Assembly (NCBI RefSeq): GCF_000213175.1
Contig: NW_009799179.1
Span: forward strand, 7,892,059-7,956,058
DNA length: 64,000 bases
Direction: 5' to 3'
DNA from: Neurospora tetrasperma FGSC 2508
Lineage: Eukaryota > Ascomycota > Sordariomycetes > Sordariales > Sordariaceae
Below, one piece after another: positions 12,776-25,025 of the stretch. Position 1 is the first letter of the stretch; the number at the start of each line of letters is the position of its first letter. The position numbers and the translations under genes were made by a program. The notes below the pieces were generated by a model. It was not told where the DNA came from and made no database searches. It saw only the letters and a list, made by a program, of their open reading frames with translations.

Positions 12776-12833
12776 CTGTTGTTAAGGAGTGACTATGGGT
12801 AGGGCTGTTGTTAAGGAGTGACTATAGGTAGGG
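12776..12833. repeat. 29-bp tandem duplication in AA9 5' leader
   Basis: Two adjacent 29-bp copies (12776-12804 and 12805-12833) begin CTGTTGTTAAGGAGTGACTA and differ by a single G/A. They start 7 bp upstream of the AA9 start codon, so they fall in the 5' UTR or core promoter. Confidence 0.95.
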
Positions 12834-13513
12834 CGTTGTGCTGGTTGGTTGAACAATGGAATGAAACTCGAGAAGGTGACGGGAATCGGCAGCACTTATA
12901 CTCGTCTACCATCAGCCATCCTCGACGTCTTTGAGATTCTAGGCCTTCGGTATACTGTCGCCCCTTTTCCCTTGATATCTCGGATGGCAGTACCGCCTCC
13001 CTGTATGATTGGCTGAGCTCCTAGGTCATCCTGGTTTTTTTGAAACTTCTCGAACGCGATGCGAAATTCCAGTCCATGAACGTGGGATGCCATCGTGTCG
13101 TAGGTGCGCATAAATCTGGAACTGATGTCTCCATCATGGTACATAGCGCTCTTCCCCGGATTTTCCTGCCTGACTTGAAGCCAAGCCATTGTTTCAAGAC
13201 CCCAGCGTGGCCCTGCGAAATCTCGCTAGATGCCAGAATACGATCGGTCCGCTTTCCGACTTTCCGAATCCCCAGTCTCGCATCCCTTCTAGCCCGGATC
13301 GGAACTCTTGGCAGATCGGAGTTCTGCCAACGGTCTTCCGAGATTTCCTTTTTCGGGTCTATAATCGAGGTGAAAGGGGGCATGCACGAACCCAAACCTC
13401 GTGGGCGGCTCCGGGAAGACCGAGTGCATCGGCCGAGATTGCTGTGCTACCCTGTGACAGGTCGGTGGTGCATGTAGCCAAATTCAATATACTACTGCCG
13501 ATGCCATCTCCAT
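12834..13513. other. intergenic, AA9 promoter side
   Basis: No supportable gene. It lies between the AA9 start and the methyltransferase stop and should carry the AA9 promoter. Confidence 0.55.
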
Positions 13514-14125
13514 CTACACCTTGGGTTTCGGACGTAGGAGGTAGCAATAGTGATAGATATCGGGATCAGTAGCCCTCGCCTTGGCGGTTGGAATGTTGGC
13601 GATGACCTCGACATCAAACGGCAGCTGCGGATGGTCATATCGGAAGGCCGAGTAGCTCACCGAGATCCAGACACCGTCATCGGCCAGACTCTGGCGAATG
13701 CCTTGGGCCATAGCCAAAACCGCATCGTCGCCTGCGCAAGAGATAGCATCAGCTGTGCTCTTGTCGATAACGAGATGGTATTTCTGGGAAGATATCTTGG
13801 GAACAGAAGCGAGATTTGTAGCACCAGCAGTGATGTATTGCATCGTCACATCGCCAAACGCCGTCATCTCGAGGTGCCGGCCTCTTTCTATCGCCAAAGG
13901 CTCATAGTCAACATTGGTAATGTTAACAAAACCACGCATCCGGAGCTGGACTTGCAAGTCACTCGTGCCAAAACCCAGATGCAGGATTCTGGCATCAGAA
14001 CCGGGCAACTTGTTGAGAAAAGCCTCAAGAAGGGGCATGAACGTAGACGACGGGAACAGCCATTCAAAGGCCGTCTCCGACTCAAAACGTTGGTGCCAGT
14101 AGCTCTGCTTGTCAAAGTCGGGCAT
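13514..14125 (-). CDS. class I SAM-dependent methyltransferase (EEF1A-KMT/METTL13-like)
   Basis: 203 aa from ATG 14125 (MPDFDKQSYWHQRF). The frame stays open far upstream (to 14695), but that extension has unnatural composition; an alternative ATG is at 14218. The N-terminal W-H-x-R-F motif and FEWLF are typical of the small EFM4/METTL13-like family. Motif I reads ARILHLGFGTSDLQ (family: LxxGxGxS), an acidic NVDYEP follows where the SAM ribose-binding Asp is expected, and YHLVIDKSTADAI matches the family's DKG(T/S)xDA motif. Family members methylate lysines of translation factors or small molecules. It lies downstream of the PKS on the same strand, but I do not count it as a pathway enzyme because its family is not usually biosynthetic. 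Confidence 0.75.
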   Translation of the reverse strand: MPDFDKQSYWHQRFESETAFEWLFPSSTFMPLLEAFLNKLPGSDARILHLGFGTSDLQVQLRMRGFVNITNVDYEPLAIERGRHLEMTAFGDVTMQYITAGATNLASVPKISSQKYHLVIDKSTADAISCAGDDAVLAMAQGIRQSLADDGVWISVSYSAFRYDHPQLPFDVEVIANIPTAKARATDPDIYHYCYLLRPKPKV

Positions 14126-14821
14126 TGGGGTGTTGATCCGAGGCCAGCCTCTGAAGTGGTGTCCTGACTTGAAGTTCCTGTTCTTGTCCCCGCCGTCTGG
14201 ACTTGAAACATGAAACATCTCAGTTCTTGGGATGAACTCCTGTCTTGAGCGTCTTTCAGTTTTTGGTGGCGGCAGTTTGCCAAGACAAAACCAAAGCTCA
14301 AGGCAGCAGCTGATAGCAGCTGGCGAAGGAAGAGCTGTTGGGTGTGCCAGCGGCAGAGTGGGTCTACAAATCACCGCAACTGCCAATCGGCACACGCTCA
14401 GTCTCGGTTGCCCTTCGTTTGCTCTTAACCCTATTTTGCTCCTTGACATCACCCTGCAATTTAACGTCAAACCAACAAGATTCCTGTTGGTACTGGTTAT
14501 TTCAAATATTTTTGCATTGAAGATAACGAACTTGATGACAATCGATCTAGATCTATACAAAGGCAACGCTGAACACAGAGTACGAGAGACGAAAGCGCAC
14601 ATCGAAACCAACAGCGACCAAAAGCATCGCGGTCTAGAAAGGAAAAGAGACAAATCATCATGACTATGACCACCAACATTCATCACTCCTCCCAAGTGTC
14701 AAACCATGTTCTTTGAACGCCATACAAAAGGAAGGGAGAACAGAAAAGAATAAAAAACGGGAAAATGTAGCAATCTGAACCATCCAACTCCCTACCATAT
14801 CTTCAATCAAACAACCACCCG
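14126..14821. other. intergenic between methyltransferase and PKS
   Basis: No independent gene is seen. It may include an upstream non-coding exon of the methyltransferase and the PKS 3' UTR. Confidence 0.5.
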
Positions 14822-17800
14822 TCAAGCATCCTGAGCCTCCATCATCTTCTTCGTGATCAGCTCTGACAACAAGGTCAGCGTAGCCGCCGCTGACAACAGC
14901 GTCAAGTAGGGCACATCCACCTTGAAAGCCTGGAAGATCCACGCTCTAAACTCGGCAGCCAACATGCTGTCCACACCCACCTCGCTGATCGGCTTGGTCA
15001 GGTTCAGCTTGTCCTCGGGAATCAGCACCAAGTTGGAGAACTTCTTGGAGATCATCTTGAGGACGGCGTCCTCGACCGAGGCGCCCGTGGCAATGGCCTC
15101 GGCGACTTCGGCGGGCATACCGCTCGCTGCGTTGCTGCTGGCCGCATCCGTGGACTCGTCGAGCGCGGCGGACAGGAGAGAAGCGCGCGGGTCACCGAGC
15201 ACGGGGGAGGTGCCCTCGAAGCCCTTGGCGCGCAGCTCCTTGAGGCCAAGAGGCTCGAGACCGGTGAGGACGTGGGCGCGGGCGAGCTCGTCGTAGCTAC
15301 CGGGGACAGCAGTGGGGGTGGCCAGGGAGGCGTCGATGATTTGCAGCATTTCGTCTTCGTTGATGGCTTGGATACCCTTGCGGAGGAGCATGGCTTCGAT
15401 CTCGGGGTTCTCGTGCAGGTAGCCGACCTCGGAAATCATGCCCAGACCGATGGACGTGGCAGGCAAACCGAGGGAGTGGCGGTGGCGCGCGAAGACGTCG
15501 AGGAAGTAGTTGGCCGAGCAGTAGTTGGACTCGGTGGCGGTGCCGACGCTGCCGGAGATGGAGGAAGTCATGAGGAAGAAGTCGAGCTCGGAGTCGCGGC
15601 CGCGGATGGCGTTGTGTAGGTTCCACGAGCCGACAATCTTGGGCTTGAGGCCAGTGAGCCAGTAGTCGCGGGGCATGGTGGTGAAGAGAGCTTCCTGTTT
15701 CGAGAAAGTTACCGGTCAGTATTTGCTTCATAATCATCAGCATCGGAAAAGGGGGAGTGAAACTCACATCAAGACCCATAGCAGCCTGAATAACACCGCC
15801 AATCGGCCCATCGATACCATTGACAGCCAACTCAACATCCTCCATGTTGATAACATCACCACGAACCACTGTCACCTGCGCACCAGCAAGCTCAAGATCC
15901 TCGACCAAGCGACGAGCAGGAGCCCTGTCCGTACCGCTACGGCCCATGAACACAAACTTACGAGCACCACGAGCAAGCATCCACTTGGACATGGACCGAC
16001 CGAGACCACCGAGGCAGCCAACAAGGAGGTAGCTCTTCTCCGGGCTGAGGACGGTGTCATACTTGAGCGGAAGAGTGGGGACAAGTGAGGCCTCGTTCTC
16101 GAGGGAGACCACGACTGAGCCAGAGTGGCCCTTGGCCGCCAGCGCGCGGAAGGCGTCGCGAACCTCGGAGACGTCAAAGACCTTGGGAGAGGAGGCAAGG
16201 TCCAGCTGGCCCTGGCGGTAGAGCGCGATGCTGTCAGCCAACAGTTGGGACCGGATCTTCTGTCCAGCAGTGGTCTTGAGAGACAGGATGTTGGCAATGT
16301 CAAAGGTCGTGACGGTGACGCTCTTGCGGAAGAGGGTCGAGTCGGTAGCGATGGCCTCAGCAAGGCTAGACTTGCCGACATGCACAAGACGTCCACAGTC
16401 GGCGAAGACGTTGCCAATCCTGGAGATAGGAGCAGCATCGTTGGCAAAGTTGAGGACGACATCGACGCCGCGGCCTTCAGTGGTCTTGAGCAGCTTGGCA
16501 ACGAGAGCCTTGTCGCCCTTGGTGAAGACGCGCTCGGAGGGCAGGTTGGTGCTGTCACCAACGGCGAACACTTCGGCACCGGCGAGTTGAGCGACGTGGA
16601 TGGCGGCCTGGTCAGCGGCGATGTCGCTTCCAGTGATGACGAGAACGGACTCGCCGGCTTGGACATGAGCACGGTTGTTGACGGCATAGATGGCGGTGCT
16701 GAGCTGAAGAGGAACGCTAGACAGGGTCGTGAAGTCCTCGTTGTCGGCCAGCTTCTGGCAAGCCCAGGCTGGGACACTTTCGGTAGTGGCAAAGTAACCG
16801 GGTGCCATGACGACGACACGATCACCGACAGCGATGTTCTCAACGCCTGCGCCGACCGTGGTGACAACGGCCGTGTACTGCGAAGTACAGAAGGAGCCGC
16901 TGGTGTTGTCGCCGTCGCCGTTGATGGCTTGGAGATCCTTGGTGTTCAAGCCCACAGCCTTGACGGAGACCTCAACGTGGCCATCAGCCAGCTGGACATC
17001 CTTGGCTTCCTCACGGCGGAAGAAGATGGAGTCAATCTGGCCGACCATGTCGGTACCAAGGCGGAAGGGTCTGGCATCCTTAAGCGGCAAAGCAAGCTTC
17101 TCAGCGCCCTGCTTCTCACGGAACACCCTGTTGAGAGTCTCCTCAGGGACAAAGCGGCTGACATGGAGCAGCCCAGCGTTCTGGACAAACTCGTAGTCAG
17201 GATCCGCCTCGATAAGAGCCTGCTGAAGAACCTCAACGACGTGCTTAGCCGACCTCTCAACAGGGGTACCCTCATGGTCAACATCAACCACAAAGAAGCG
17301 GAGCGATGGCTGCTCAAGCATCAGCGCACGGGAGAGACCGTAGACCACAGCATGTTCGGGCGAAGCAGACTGGAAGAGACGGCCGCCGGTGACCCAGACA
17401 AGGTTGGTGCAGTTATCAGTCAAAGTCTTGATGTGCTTCATCTCGTCCTCCGTGACACGCGAGAGAACGGGGTTCTCGAGCTCGATGGTGGAAATGACGC
17501 GGGTGTGCGCCGCGATGATGTCGGCAGTGACGCTCTCAAGCGGGATCCGCTTGGCCTCAAGACCAGTGATCTTCTTGGCCTGGGCGGCAATGGCGCTGTT
17601 GAGGACGTGGTCGGCATTGCGCTCGACGATGAGGACCTGCTTGGAGAGAGTCTTTTGCTGCTTGGTGGTGATCTCCTGGGGGGTTTGAGCGAGGATCGTG
17701 CCGGAGGGGGCTTGGAGGGTGGTGAAGCCGAGAGTTTGGAGCTTGTCGGCATCGGCAGGGGAACCGTTAACGATGATGGAGCCGTTCTCGTCAACGAGCT

Positions 17801-20800
17801 CCTTGGCGGCTTCAAGGTCCTGGGCCTTGGAGCCGAGGATGACGACGTCAAAGACTTGAGCGGCGGTGGAGGTCTTGCCTTCGTTGGTAAAGTCTTCAAA
17901 GGTGAGGGTGCCATCCTCAGAGTAAGAGCCGCTGACCAGTGTCTTGCACTTCTTGAAGTCAGTCTCGAGACGGAGGGTGTCAACCAGGAACTCGTTCAAG
18001 TTGACATCGAGGTTCAAGATGCGAAGTCTGGGGTGCTTGTGGATCAACAGATCAAGAGCAGCTCCCAAGCGAACAGTAGCATCATCAACCTTGCTCTCAG
18101 ACTTGGCAGCATACTGCTCAATGTACTGCGAGAACTCCTCCGCATCACCGGCTCCAAGCCTGGTCACATCCGGCTTCCAAACAACGCGAAGCATGGGGTG
18201 ACGCTCGTCACCCGCCTCCTGCTGGATGCCGCTCTGGTAAGAGACCTGTCTGCACCGGTTGATCTGGAGGAAGACCCGTCCCTCGTCATCGAACAGCTCG
18301 CCATCAACGCGGATAGTACCAAAACCAACCGCCTCAGAGGTGGCATTAACCTTGAGCTCCTTTTGCCCGCCGACCGGAGCGCGGAGGTGCATCTCCTCGA
18401 TGTGCACAGGCACCTTAGCACGCAGCTCACGGACGACACCAGAGGTGCTAGCAATGATACCCGCCTGGAAGAGGGCATCGATCGTGATCGGGTGGATGAG
18501 GTACTCCGATTCGGTCGAAGGGCCGCTGCCACCGCCCTGGCGGAGCTCCGTCTTGGCCAACGTGTGCGGGTTCTCCTTCTTGCGGGGGTTCTGGATCTCG
18601 GTAAGGGATTGGAACTGGCCCTGGAAGTTGAGCCCGCCCTTGGCGAACTTGCCGTACCACGTGCGCGGCGCCTGGGGCTCCATGGTGGATGGCACGATGG
18701 GCAGGCTGACTTCCAGCGGAGCGGGTGCGGAGTCGATCTTGACGAGACCGTTGGCGTGCGTGGTGGCTGTGCCGTTAGTGTAGGAGCTGATGTTGAACTG
18801 GTTCCAGCCTGCGTCGGTGGCACCGCCGGGAAGCTGGGTGGGGTAGAGCGTGGTGAACAGCTCGACACCGGTGTCAGTCTCTTCGCTGCCGAGAGTCAGG
18901 GCCTTGGTGATGTTGACGTTGCGCAGGCTGAGCGCAGGCTCTTGCTCCTTGGCCACGTCGGCGACCTGGCACATGGCTTCAACCGCCATGGCGAGGTAGC
19001 CAGCGGCCGGGAAGACGGTGGTGGTGTCGAGCTTGTGGCCCTCCATCCAGGGGATGTCCTTGGCCTTAACGGCGTTCCTCCAGTTGGTGGAGATGCCATT
19101 GCCGCCGTGGACTTGAGAGCCGAGCAGGTCGTGGCGGGGATATTTGCGGTTGCGCCACTCGACGCTGACGCGGGACTCGTTGAATACGGTGCCGCTGTAG
19201 TCCCAGGTGTAGTTGGGCAGGTCGAGCAGCATCTTTTCCTGAGTCTTCACGTTCTTGCGCGCCTTGGGGCTGTTGAAGGCCGAGTCGACGTAGTTGACGC
19301 CCTTGAAGGAGACGTCGTGCCCGTGCAGGAAGAGGTCACCGACCAGGTTCAGGATGGTGGTGATGGAGTTCTTGCCACGCGAAAGGGCGGAGCCGTAGTG
19401 CACCTTGGTCTCGCTGATGTTGAGCTTAGTGCGGGTCTGCTTGATGGGAAGCTCGAGAGCGGAGTGGGGGCCGAGTTCAACGAGGTGCGAGGCGGTGTCC
19501 TTAATCAGACGCTCGACGACGTTGGCAAACAGGACGGGCGACTCCAAGTTGGCGCGCCAGTAGGCAGGACCAACGGCGTGGTTCACGACGGCATCGGTGA
19601 CGGAGGAAATGAAGCGGATTCCGTTGCTGGTGGTGGGGAAGTCGTCGCCGTCGAGAGCCTCGGTGAGGAGGTCCTCGTACTCTTGGCCAATGACAGCCAT
19701 GTGGTGAGAGTGGTAGGCCTTGCCATCGGTCTTGAGGACTCTGGCGAACGTGCCGGCCTGGTCGAACTGGGCACGGAGAGTCTCGATGCCCTCGGTGTCA
19801 CCGGAGATGGTGACGCTCTCGGGGGAGTTGACGCAAGCAACACGGATCTTGCCAACGAGGCCAAGCTCGCTGATCTTCTTGTTGACATCCTCAGCGCCGA
19901 GACCGGCAGCCATCATGGCACCGACCATGGTGCTCTTGGTAACACAGTGGCCACGGTAGTAAGCGATGATGATGGACTGCTCGGGGGTGAGGTAGCCAGC
20001 GGTGTAGGCAGCGGCAATTTCTCCGGAAGAGTGGCCGATGACACTCTCGGGCTTGATGCCCCAAGAAGCGAGCAGCTGGACCAGAGCAACCTGTACAGCA
20101 GTGCAGACAGGCTGAGAGCGCGAGGCATGGTTGATCATGCTGGTCTTGGCCGGCTCGAGAATGGCACCCTGAAGAGTCCAGGTGGGAGCATGTGGGAGCA
20201 TTTGCAAAGCAGCATCAAGCCTTTGGATAGTGCGACGGAAGCTGGGGAACTCCTTCATCAATTCCTTGCCCATCTCGGGCCACTGAGCACCCTGGCCGGT
20301 GAAGACAAAAGCCAAAGGAAGCTTGGAGTAGGTCTTGCCCTGGAGAGCAACGCGGAGGTTCTCGGGCTTGAGGTCATCCTTGAGAGTGTCCTGGCCGCTG
20401 AGAATGTAGCCACGAGTGCTGAGGTGGGTGCGCTTGACACCGAGGGTATAAGCCAGGTCGGCGATGTTGACATTCTCGAAGTCAATTGCAGCCGCAATGT
20501 CGGTGACTCTGCGCTCGAGAGCCGCGGTGTTGGAACCGGAGAATGGGAGGAACAAAGTCGAGCGGGTGAGGGAAGCCGGCAGAGAGCCGCGGTTGTATCC
20601 AACCGGGACGTGCATCTGGGGGGCCTCGAGAATGGCGTGGGCATTGGCACCACCATATCCGAAGGAGTTGACACCAGCACGGCGGAAGAGCCTGCCGGCG
20701 TTGTGAGGAAGGTTCTTCGGCCAAGGGGTCGTTTCGGTAACGATCTGAACGTTCCACTCATCGGTCTTGATCTTGGGGTTGATGTTCTTGACGCCATACG

Positions 20801-22118
20801 TGGGAGGGATCTCGCCCTTCTCGAGGGCCATGGCGACCTTGATGATGCTGGAAAGACCGGAAGCAGCCTCGGAGTGACCGAGGTTACTCTTGACGGAGCC
20901 GATCAAAAGGGGAGCACCTTGGGGCTTCTTGAACACGCGGGACACGGCCTCGACTTCGATCGGGTCACCAACGGCGGTACCGGTACCGTGGCACTCAATG
21001 TAGTCGGTCTCGTTGAAGCCGAGCCCGGCTTGGGCATAAGCCTTGCGGATCACGGCTTCCTGACCATCAGCGCTGGGCAGGGTGATACCGTTGGTCTTGC
21101 CGTTAGAGTTGACGGCAGTACCGCGGATGACGGAGCGGATCGGGTCTCCGTCACGGATGGCATCGCTGAGCCTCTTGACGAGAATGGCGCCGATACCATC
21201 AGCTCTGCCGTAACCATCGGCAGACGAATCGAAGGTGTGGCAGGTGGAGGTCTTGGAAAGGACACCAGCCTTCATAGTGGCGAGTTGCTGCTCGGGAGAC
21301 TGGATAAGGTTGGCACCAGCCACGATGGCAGAGTCGCACTCTCCAGCAATCAAGGCGGTAACGGCCGCATGCAAGCAGTAAAGGGAGGAAGAGCAAGCAG
21401 TATCGATGACGAAGCTGGGCCCCTTCATGTTGAACACATGGCTGATTCTGTTGGCCAAGATGGTGGTACCCAAACCAGTCGCCGAGTAGCGATGAGTGTA
21501 CTCTGAATCCTTGAGCTGCATAGTAATGAAATCCGTCACGAAGTTGCCGACATAGCAACCAATGTTGGCATCGGAGACCTGATCCAGCGTGAAGCCGGCG
21601 TTCTCGAACGTCTCAAAGACCACCTCGAGTAGCTTGCGCTGCTGGGGATCCATGTACGTGGCCTCGAGGTTGTTGATGCCGAAGAAGGAGTTCTCGAACC
21701 CGCGGATGTCGTCCTCGATGAAGTAGCCACCCTGCATGTTGAGCGAGCCGGGCCGGTCAGAGTTGGGGTGGTAGAAGCCATCGATGTTGAAACGCGACGG
21801 CGGGAAGCGGCTCTGGGCGGTGCGCCCGGCCTTGAGGAGCTCCCAAAGCTTGGAGCTGGAGTGGCTTCCACCGGGCAAACGACATCCTAGCAAGCGGGTG
21901 TTAGCCTTATGATCCGGGAAAGTTTAATGCTGTCACGAGTGTGGCTAGTGGCCAGACTTACCCATTCCAATGATAGCGATGGGCTCTTGAGGGTCCACGG
22001 CGCGCCCACTGTTGAGTCCGTTGAGGCCAGCGACGAAGCCATCGCCAGCGGCACTGGCACTAGTCGGAGTGGAAGAACCCGACGAGTAGTCGGAGTCGAG
22101 AGTGCTGTGAGGGGCCAT
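14822..22118 (-). CDS. srdA: highly reducing polyketide synthase (KS-AT-DH-psiMT-ER-KR-ACP)
   Basis: Exons 21962-22118, 15768-21886 and 14822-15694 give 2382 aa. Introns of 75 and 73 bp rejoin the KS start (IIGMG|CRLPGG) and the KR (MGLD|EALFTT). KS has Cys217 in DTACSSS, ECHGTGT and KSNLGHSEA. AT has Ser672 in GHSSGE. DH has HKLDTTTVFP near 998 and HPITIDALFQ. The methyltransferase region is vestigial: ILNLDVNLNE near 1335 replaces a SAM-binding ILEIGAGTGG-type loop. ER follows with an eroded nucleotide loop (TGSDIAADQA). KR has GCLGGLGRS and SNYCSAN. ACP has Ser2335 in GVDSML. There is no thioesterase, so release needs a partner. The enzyme makes the polyketide chain of the neighbouring salicylaldehyde-type pathway. 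The symbol rests on recalled synteny with N. crassa NCU02918/srdA. Confidence 0.93.
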
Positions 22119-24366
22119 CTTGAAAGATTTGATGAGTGGAGATGTGTCCTGTCAACGGATTGTGAAGAGATGGGAGTCTGAATGCTGTGAGGAGGAAGCA
22201 CGAGTGTGTTGTTGGTGTGATAATGGGGATGCTGTGGAAGGTAAGTTGTGCTTTGATGGTGACGATCATCATCTTTCTTATACACTGTCTTTTCCTCGTT
22301 CGAGGTCAAAGACAATCATAGTTTCATCATCACCGTCACCGGCTTACTCGCGTACGGAGGACTGCGATTCACACAAGTTCCATCCATGATGGCCTCTTTC
22401 TTCGATTGTCTTCCTGAATTAGGACGCCGAAGGCATTCACGTGATGACGACTTGCACAAATTCCTCAACCAAGTGGTTAGAGCTGTCCTGTTACAAAGGG
22501 GAGGTTCATCGCCGTGCATGGAGTAGCATGGAGTACGGACACTATCTTACCGCGTGGTGATGGAAACACCAATATCCGTCTCGTTTCCGTTCAACGTTCT
22601 CATTGCTGCATTGTTTACTTGTTCCCCCTGCTGGGAGCATATCCGCCTCCGCTTCCCCCACGTTGTGAGTGAGCCGCAAGGTGCTAGTGGGGATGGATAT
22701 GGAAACATGGAGATAGTCCCTTTGCCGTTGGTGCATTTGACTATCTTGCTGAAGATCTTTGCATGCCTACCAGAAACGTCAGCTATCATGTTCGACATTG
22801 CCCCCGGATTGCTGTACGGAACGTGTTTCGGTAAGCTTAACGCTATGATCATAAGGACTGGACAGAAGAGCGGTGTCTAGGCTCCCTTCCAGGTGGCAAT
22901 CAGAGCAAGGCTACACCAGCTCTGAGTTTGGGCGTTGTAATCGTCTCGAATGAAGTCCTTGGAAGAAAACCGCAGCCCTCTAACCTACTTACCCCAAGCA
23001 TGGCATCATTCATCCCCAGATTTCCTTTGCGATGTTTTTCATGGGCACGGATTGCATTCCACGATAAACATAACGAGCGGCTGTTCCCTCGGCACATGGG
23101 CCGGTAGTGTGCTACGGGAGCTGCACCCCGTGGGTATCATTGACCGTGCAGTTCTGAGATCGGAGATAAAGTCAAGGTTGCATTGTCTTACTTGCACAGG
23201 CCACCGTCTCTAAAACTTGCTGCACCGAATTGGGACGAGATATCGCTCCTGTCTCGGAGGGTGTCTGCCAGTTTCCATCATACCCATCAACGTTTCACCC
23301 CATCAAATTGAACAAAACCCACAAAGATTGTGTCCGTTTTCTTCAAGCCCAGGCCATTTGCAAAGATACCCCTCAGCCCTACAAGAGCCGATCACAAGCG
23401 GAGGCCGTCAAAGGGACAGTGCATCATCAGACTATACTGGACAAGTATCACTCATGGTTCGGTCGAAGGGGATCTTGTGCGTATTGCGTCGTAACCGCGT
23501 AAGAAAAAGGATCAAGCACATGCCCATGATTCGTTGAAAATAAAGGCCCGTTACGGCCAGTAAAGGACGGACGGTCTTGATGTCGTGGTATCGCCAAAGT
23601 TCCTCGCGCCTAAGAGACGTAGTATCGGCGCCCGCCATTTCCCCCGTCTTACGGTCTCGGACCGCCGAGCGGTTATACGACCTTATAACACTGAAATCAT
23701 CGTGACCGAATCGTTGATCTCGATAACCATCTCTTAGAGGGAAAGCAATCTCTACACTTTGGTCGAATAGTGACGTTGAGCGTGCCGAACGGGCGAACGG
23801 CGAGTGCCGTCAAGATTCAAGGTGGTGTTGATGTAGTACAGGCCGCTTCCTGCTGACCGTCCAGCACCACCCGTTTCAGCCCATCTAACGGTGCGTTTAC
23901 AGCGCTCTACGAGCGTTTTGCCTTGATCAGCCACAGAGATCTCCTACTCGTCTGGTATCTGGGTGATACCCATATCTGGTTCTATTCGTCCCCTCTCATA
24001 GAGTGAAGATTCTTTCTGGGTATCTCCTGGCTTCTAGATTCACAACTGCAGTTGAGCCGTTGTAGACTACGCAATGCAATACTCATCAAATTAGCAACAT
24101 TATGAGTACATCGGATTTTCCAAGTGGGATGTTCACGGTAGCTGTAGCAGGATGAAGACCACGTGCGGTACGATTCAGGTTCTCTGACCGCTGTGAGTGT
24201 CATTTTGTCCAGACGTTTCACATTCACGGGCAAGTTCAAGACGTACCAGGCATCATAGCCATAGGTCGAGAACAACAATGAATATTCGCAATAATGGTTA
24301 TGATGCATCTAGCGTAACTATTCCACCAACTCAAACACTTCCGATATCCCATCACCACGGTCTCCT
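22119..24366. other. 2.2-kb intergenic, PKS promoter region
   Basis: No gene can be supported. The interval holds the upstream region of the PKS and the 3' flank of the minus-strand cupin gene. Confidence 0.55.
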
Positions 24367-25025
24367 TTACTCAGCCTTCTTATCCCCCTCCCCCTCATCA
24401 TACTCCGCGTACTCCTTCATCAAGTACCCCATATCGAAGTCCAGCTGCTTGCCATTGACAATCAGCGGGTTGATGTCCAGCAGCGTGTACAACATCCTCG
24501 CCGGCTTCTCGTCCGACGTGTTGCGCCACTGGTGCATCGCGCCGCGGTTGATCGAGACATCGCCAGGCCTCAGGATCCGCTTTTCGCCGCTGCCGAGCGT
24601 GAGCTCGACCTCGCCTTCACACACGGTGCCGATGCCCATGCAGAGGGCCCGGTGCATGTTGGATTTGCAGCCAGGTGCGAAGTCAATCATGCGGACGCAG
24701 ACGCCATTGGGGATGTGGAGGGAGGGCTATTTTTTTTGTCAATATATTTGCTGCTGGTGAAGAAAAGGGGGGGGCAAATGGGGCAAGGACAAACCCTGTT
24801 CTTGGCGAACTCGAGATCGACGTTGCCGGTGAGCTCGATGGGGTTGGAGCCAGCGCTGTAGATGATATTTTGCGCAGCAGCACCGCCGAGCATTACGGCC
24901 CGGTGGTCGCCGTTGTCGGTCTGGACGAAGACGGCATTGCCTTCGGCGTCGTGGCCGGTGATGTAACGGAAGGGATCCCGGAGACCGGGGGCGGGGAACT
25001 CAGTGATGGGGCCGGAGGTGGACAT
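24367..25025 (-). CDS. cupin-fold oxidoreductase-like protein, copy 1
   Basis: Exons 24795-25025 and 24367-24726 give 196 aa. The 68-bp intron (donor GTTTGT, acceptor TAG) sits exactly where the paralogue at 26912-27582 has its intron. The N-terminal half has FPAPGLRDPFRYITGHDAEG; the C-terminal half is a single cupin barrel (MHRALCMGIGTVCEGEVELTLGSGEKRILRPGDVSINRGAMHQW). Classical cupins coordinate a metal through HxH, E and H. Here only one His remains in the first motif (MHRA) and one in the second (AMHQW). Cupins of this family recur in salicylaldehyde clusters such as fog and vir, where they assist ring formation or aromatisation with SDRs. It would be srdB if the srd letters follow map order, which I have not confirmed. 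It shares a 598-bp divergent promoter with the next SDR. Confidence 0.85.

Noticed and set aside
14126-14695. N-terminal extension of the methyltransferase frame
   Set aside because: The composition is Cys/Ser/Arg-rich and unlike a protein, and the family begins close to the W-H-x-R-F motif.
15297-15767. Extension of the main PKS frame past 15768 into an Arg/His/Pro-rich tail
   Set aside because: It is intron read-through followed by the wrong phase. Splicing at 15767/15695 restores the KR and ACP domains.
16125-21506. A 1793-codon open frame antisense to the PKS
   Set aside because: The PKS is strongly codon-biased and avoids TTA, CTA and TCA, whose reverse complements are stops. The antisense product is Gly/Asp/Val/Leu-rich without domain patterns.
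22554-23537. Short frames upstream of the PKS considered as a small gene
   Set aside because: No splice sites connect them, and the composition is Cys/His/Arg/Ser-rich without recognisable motifs.
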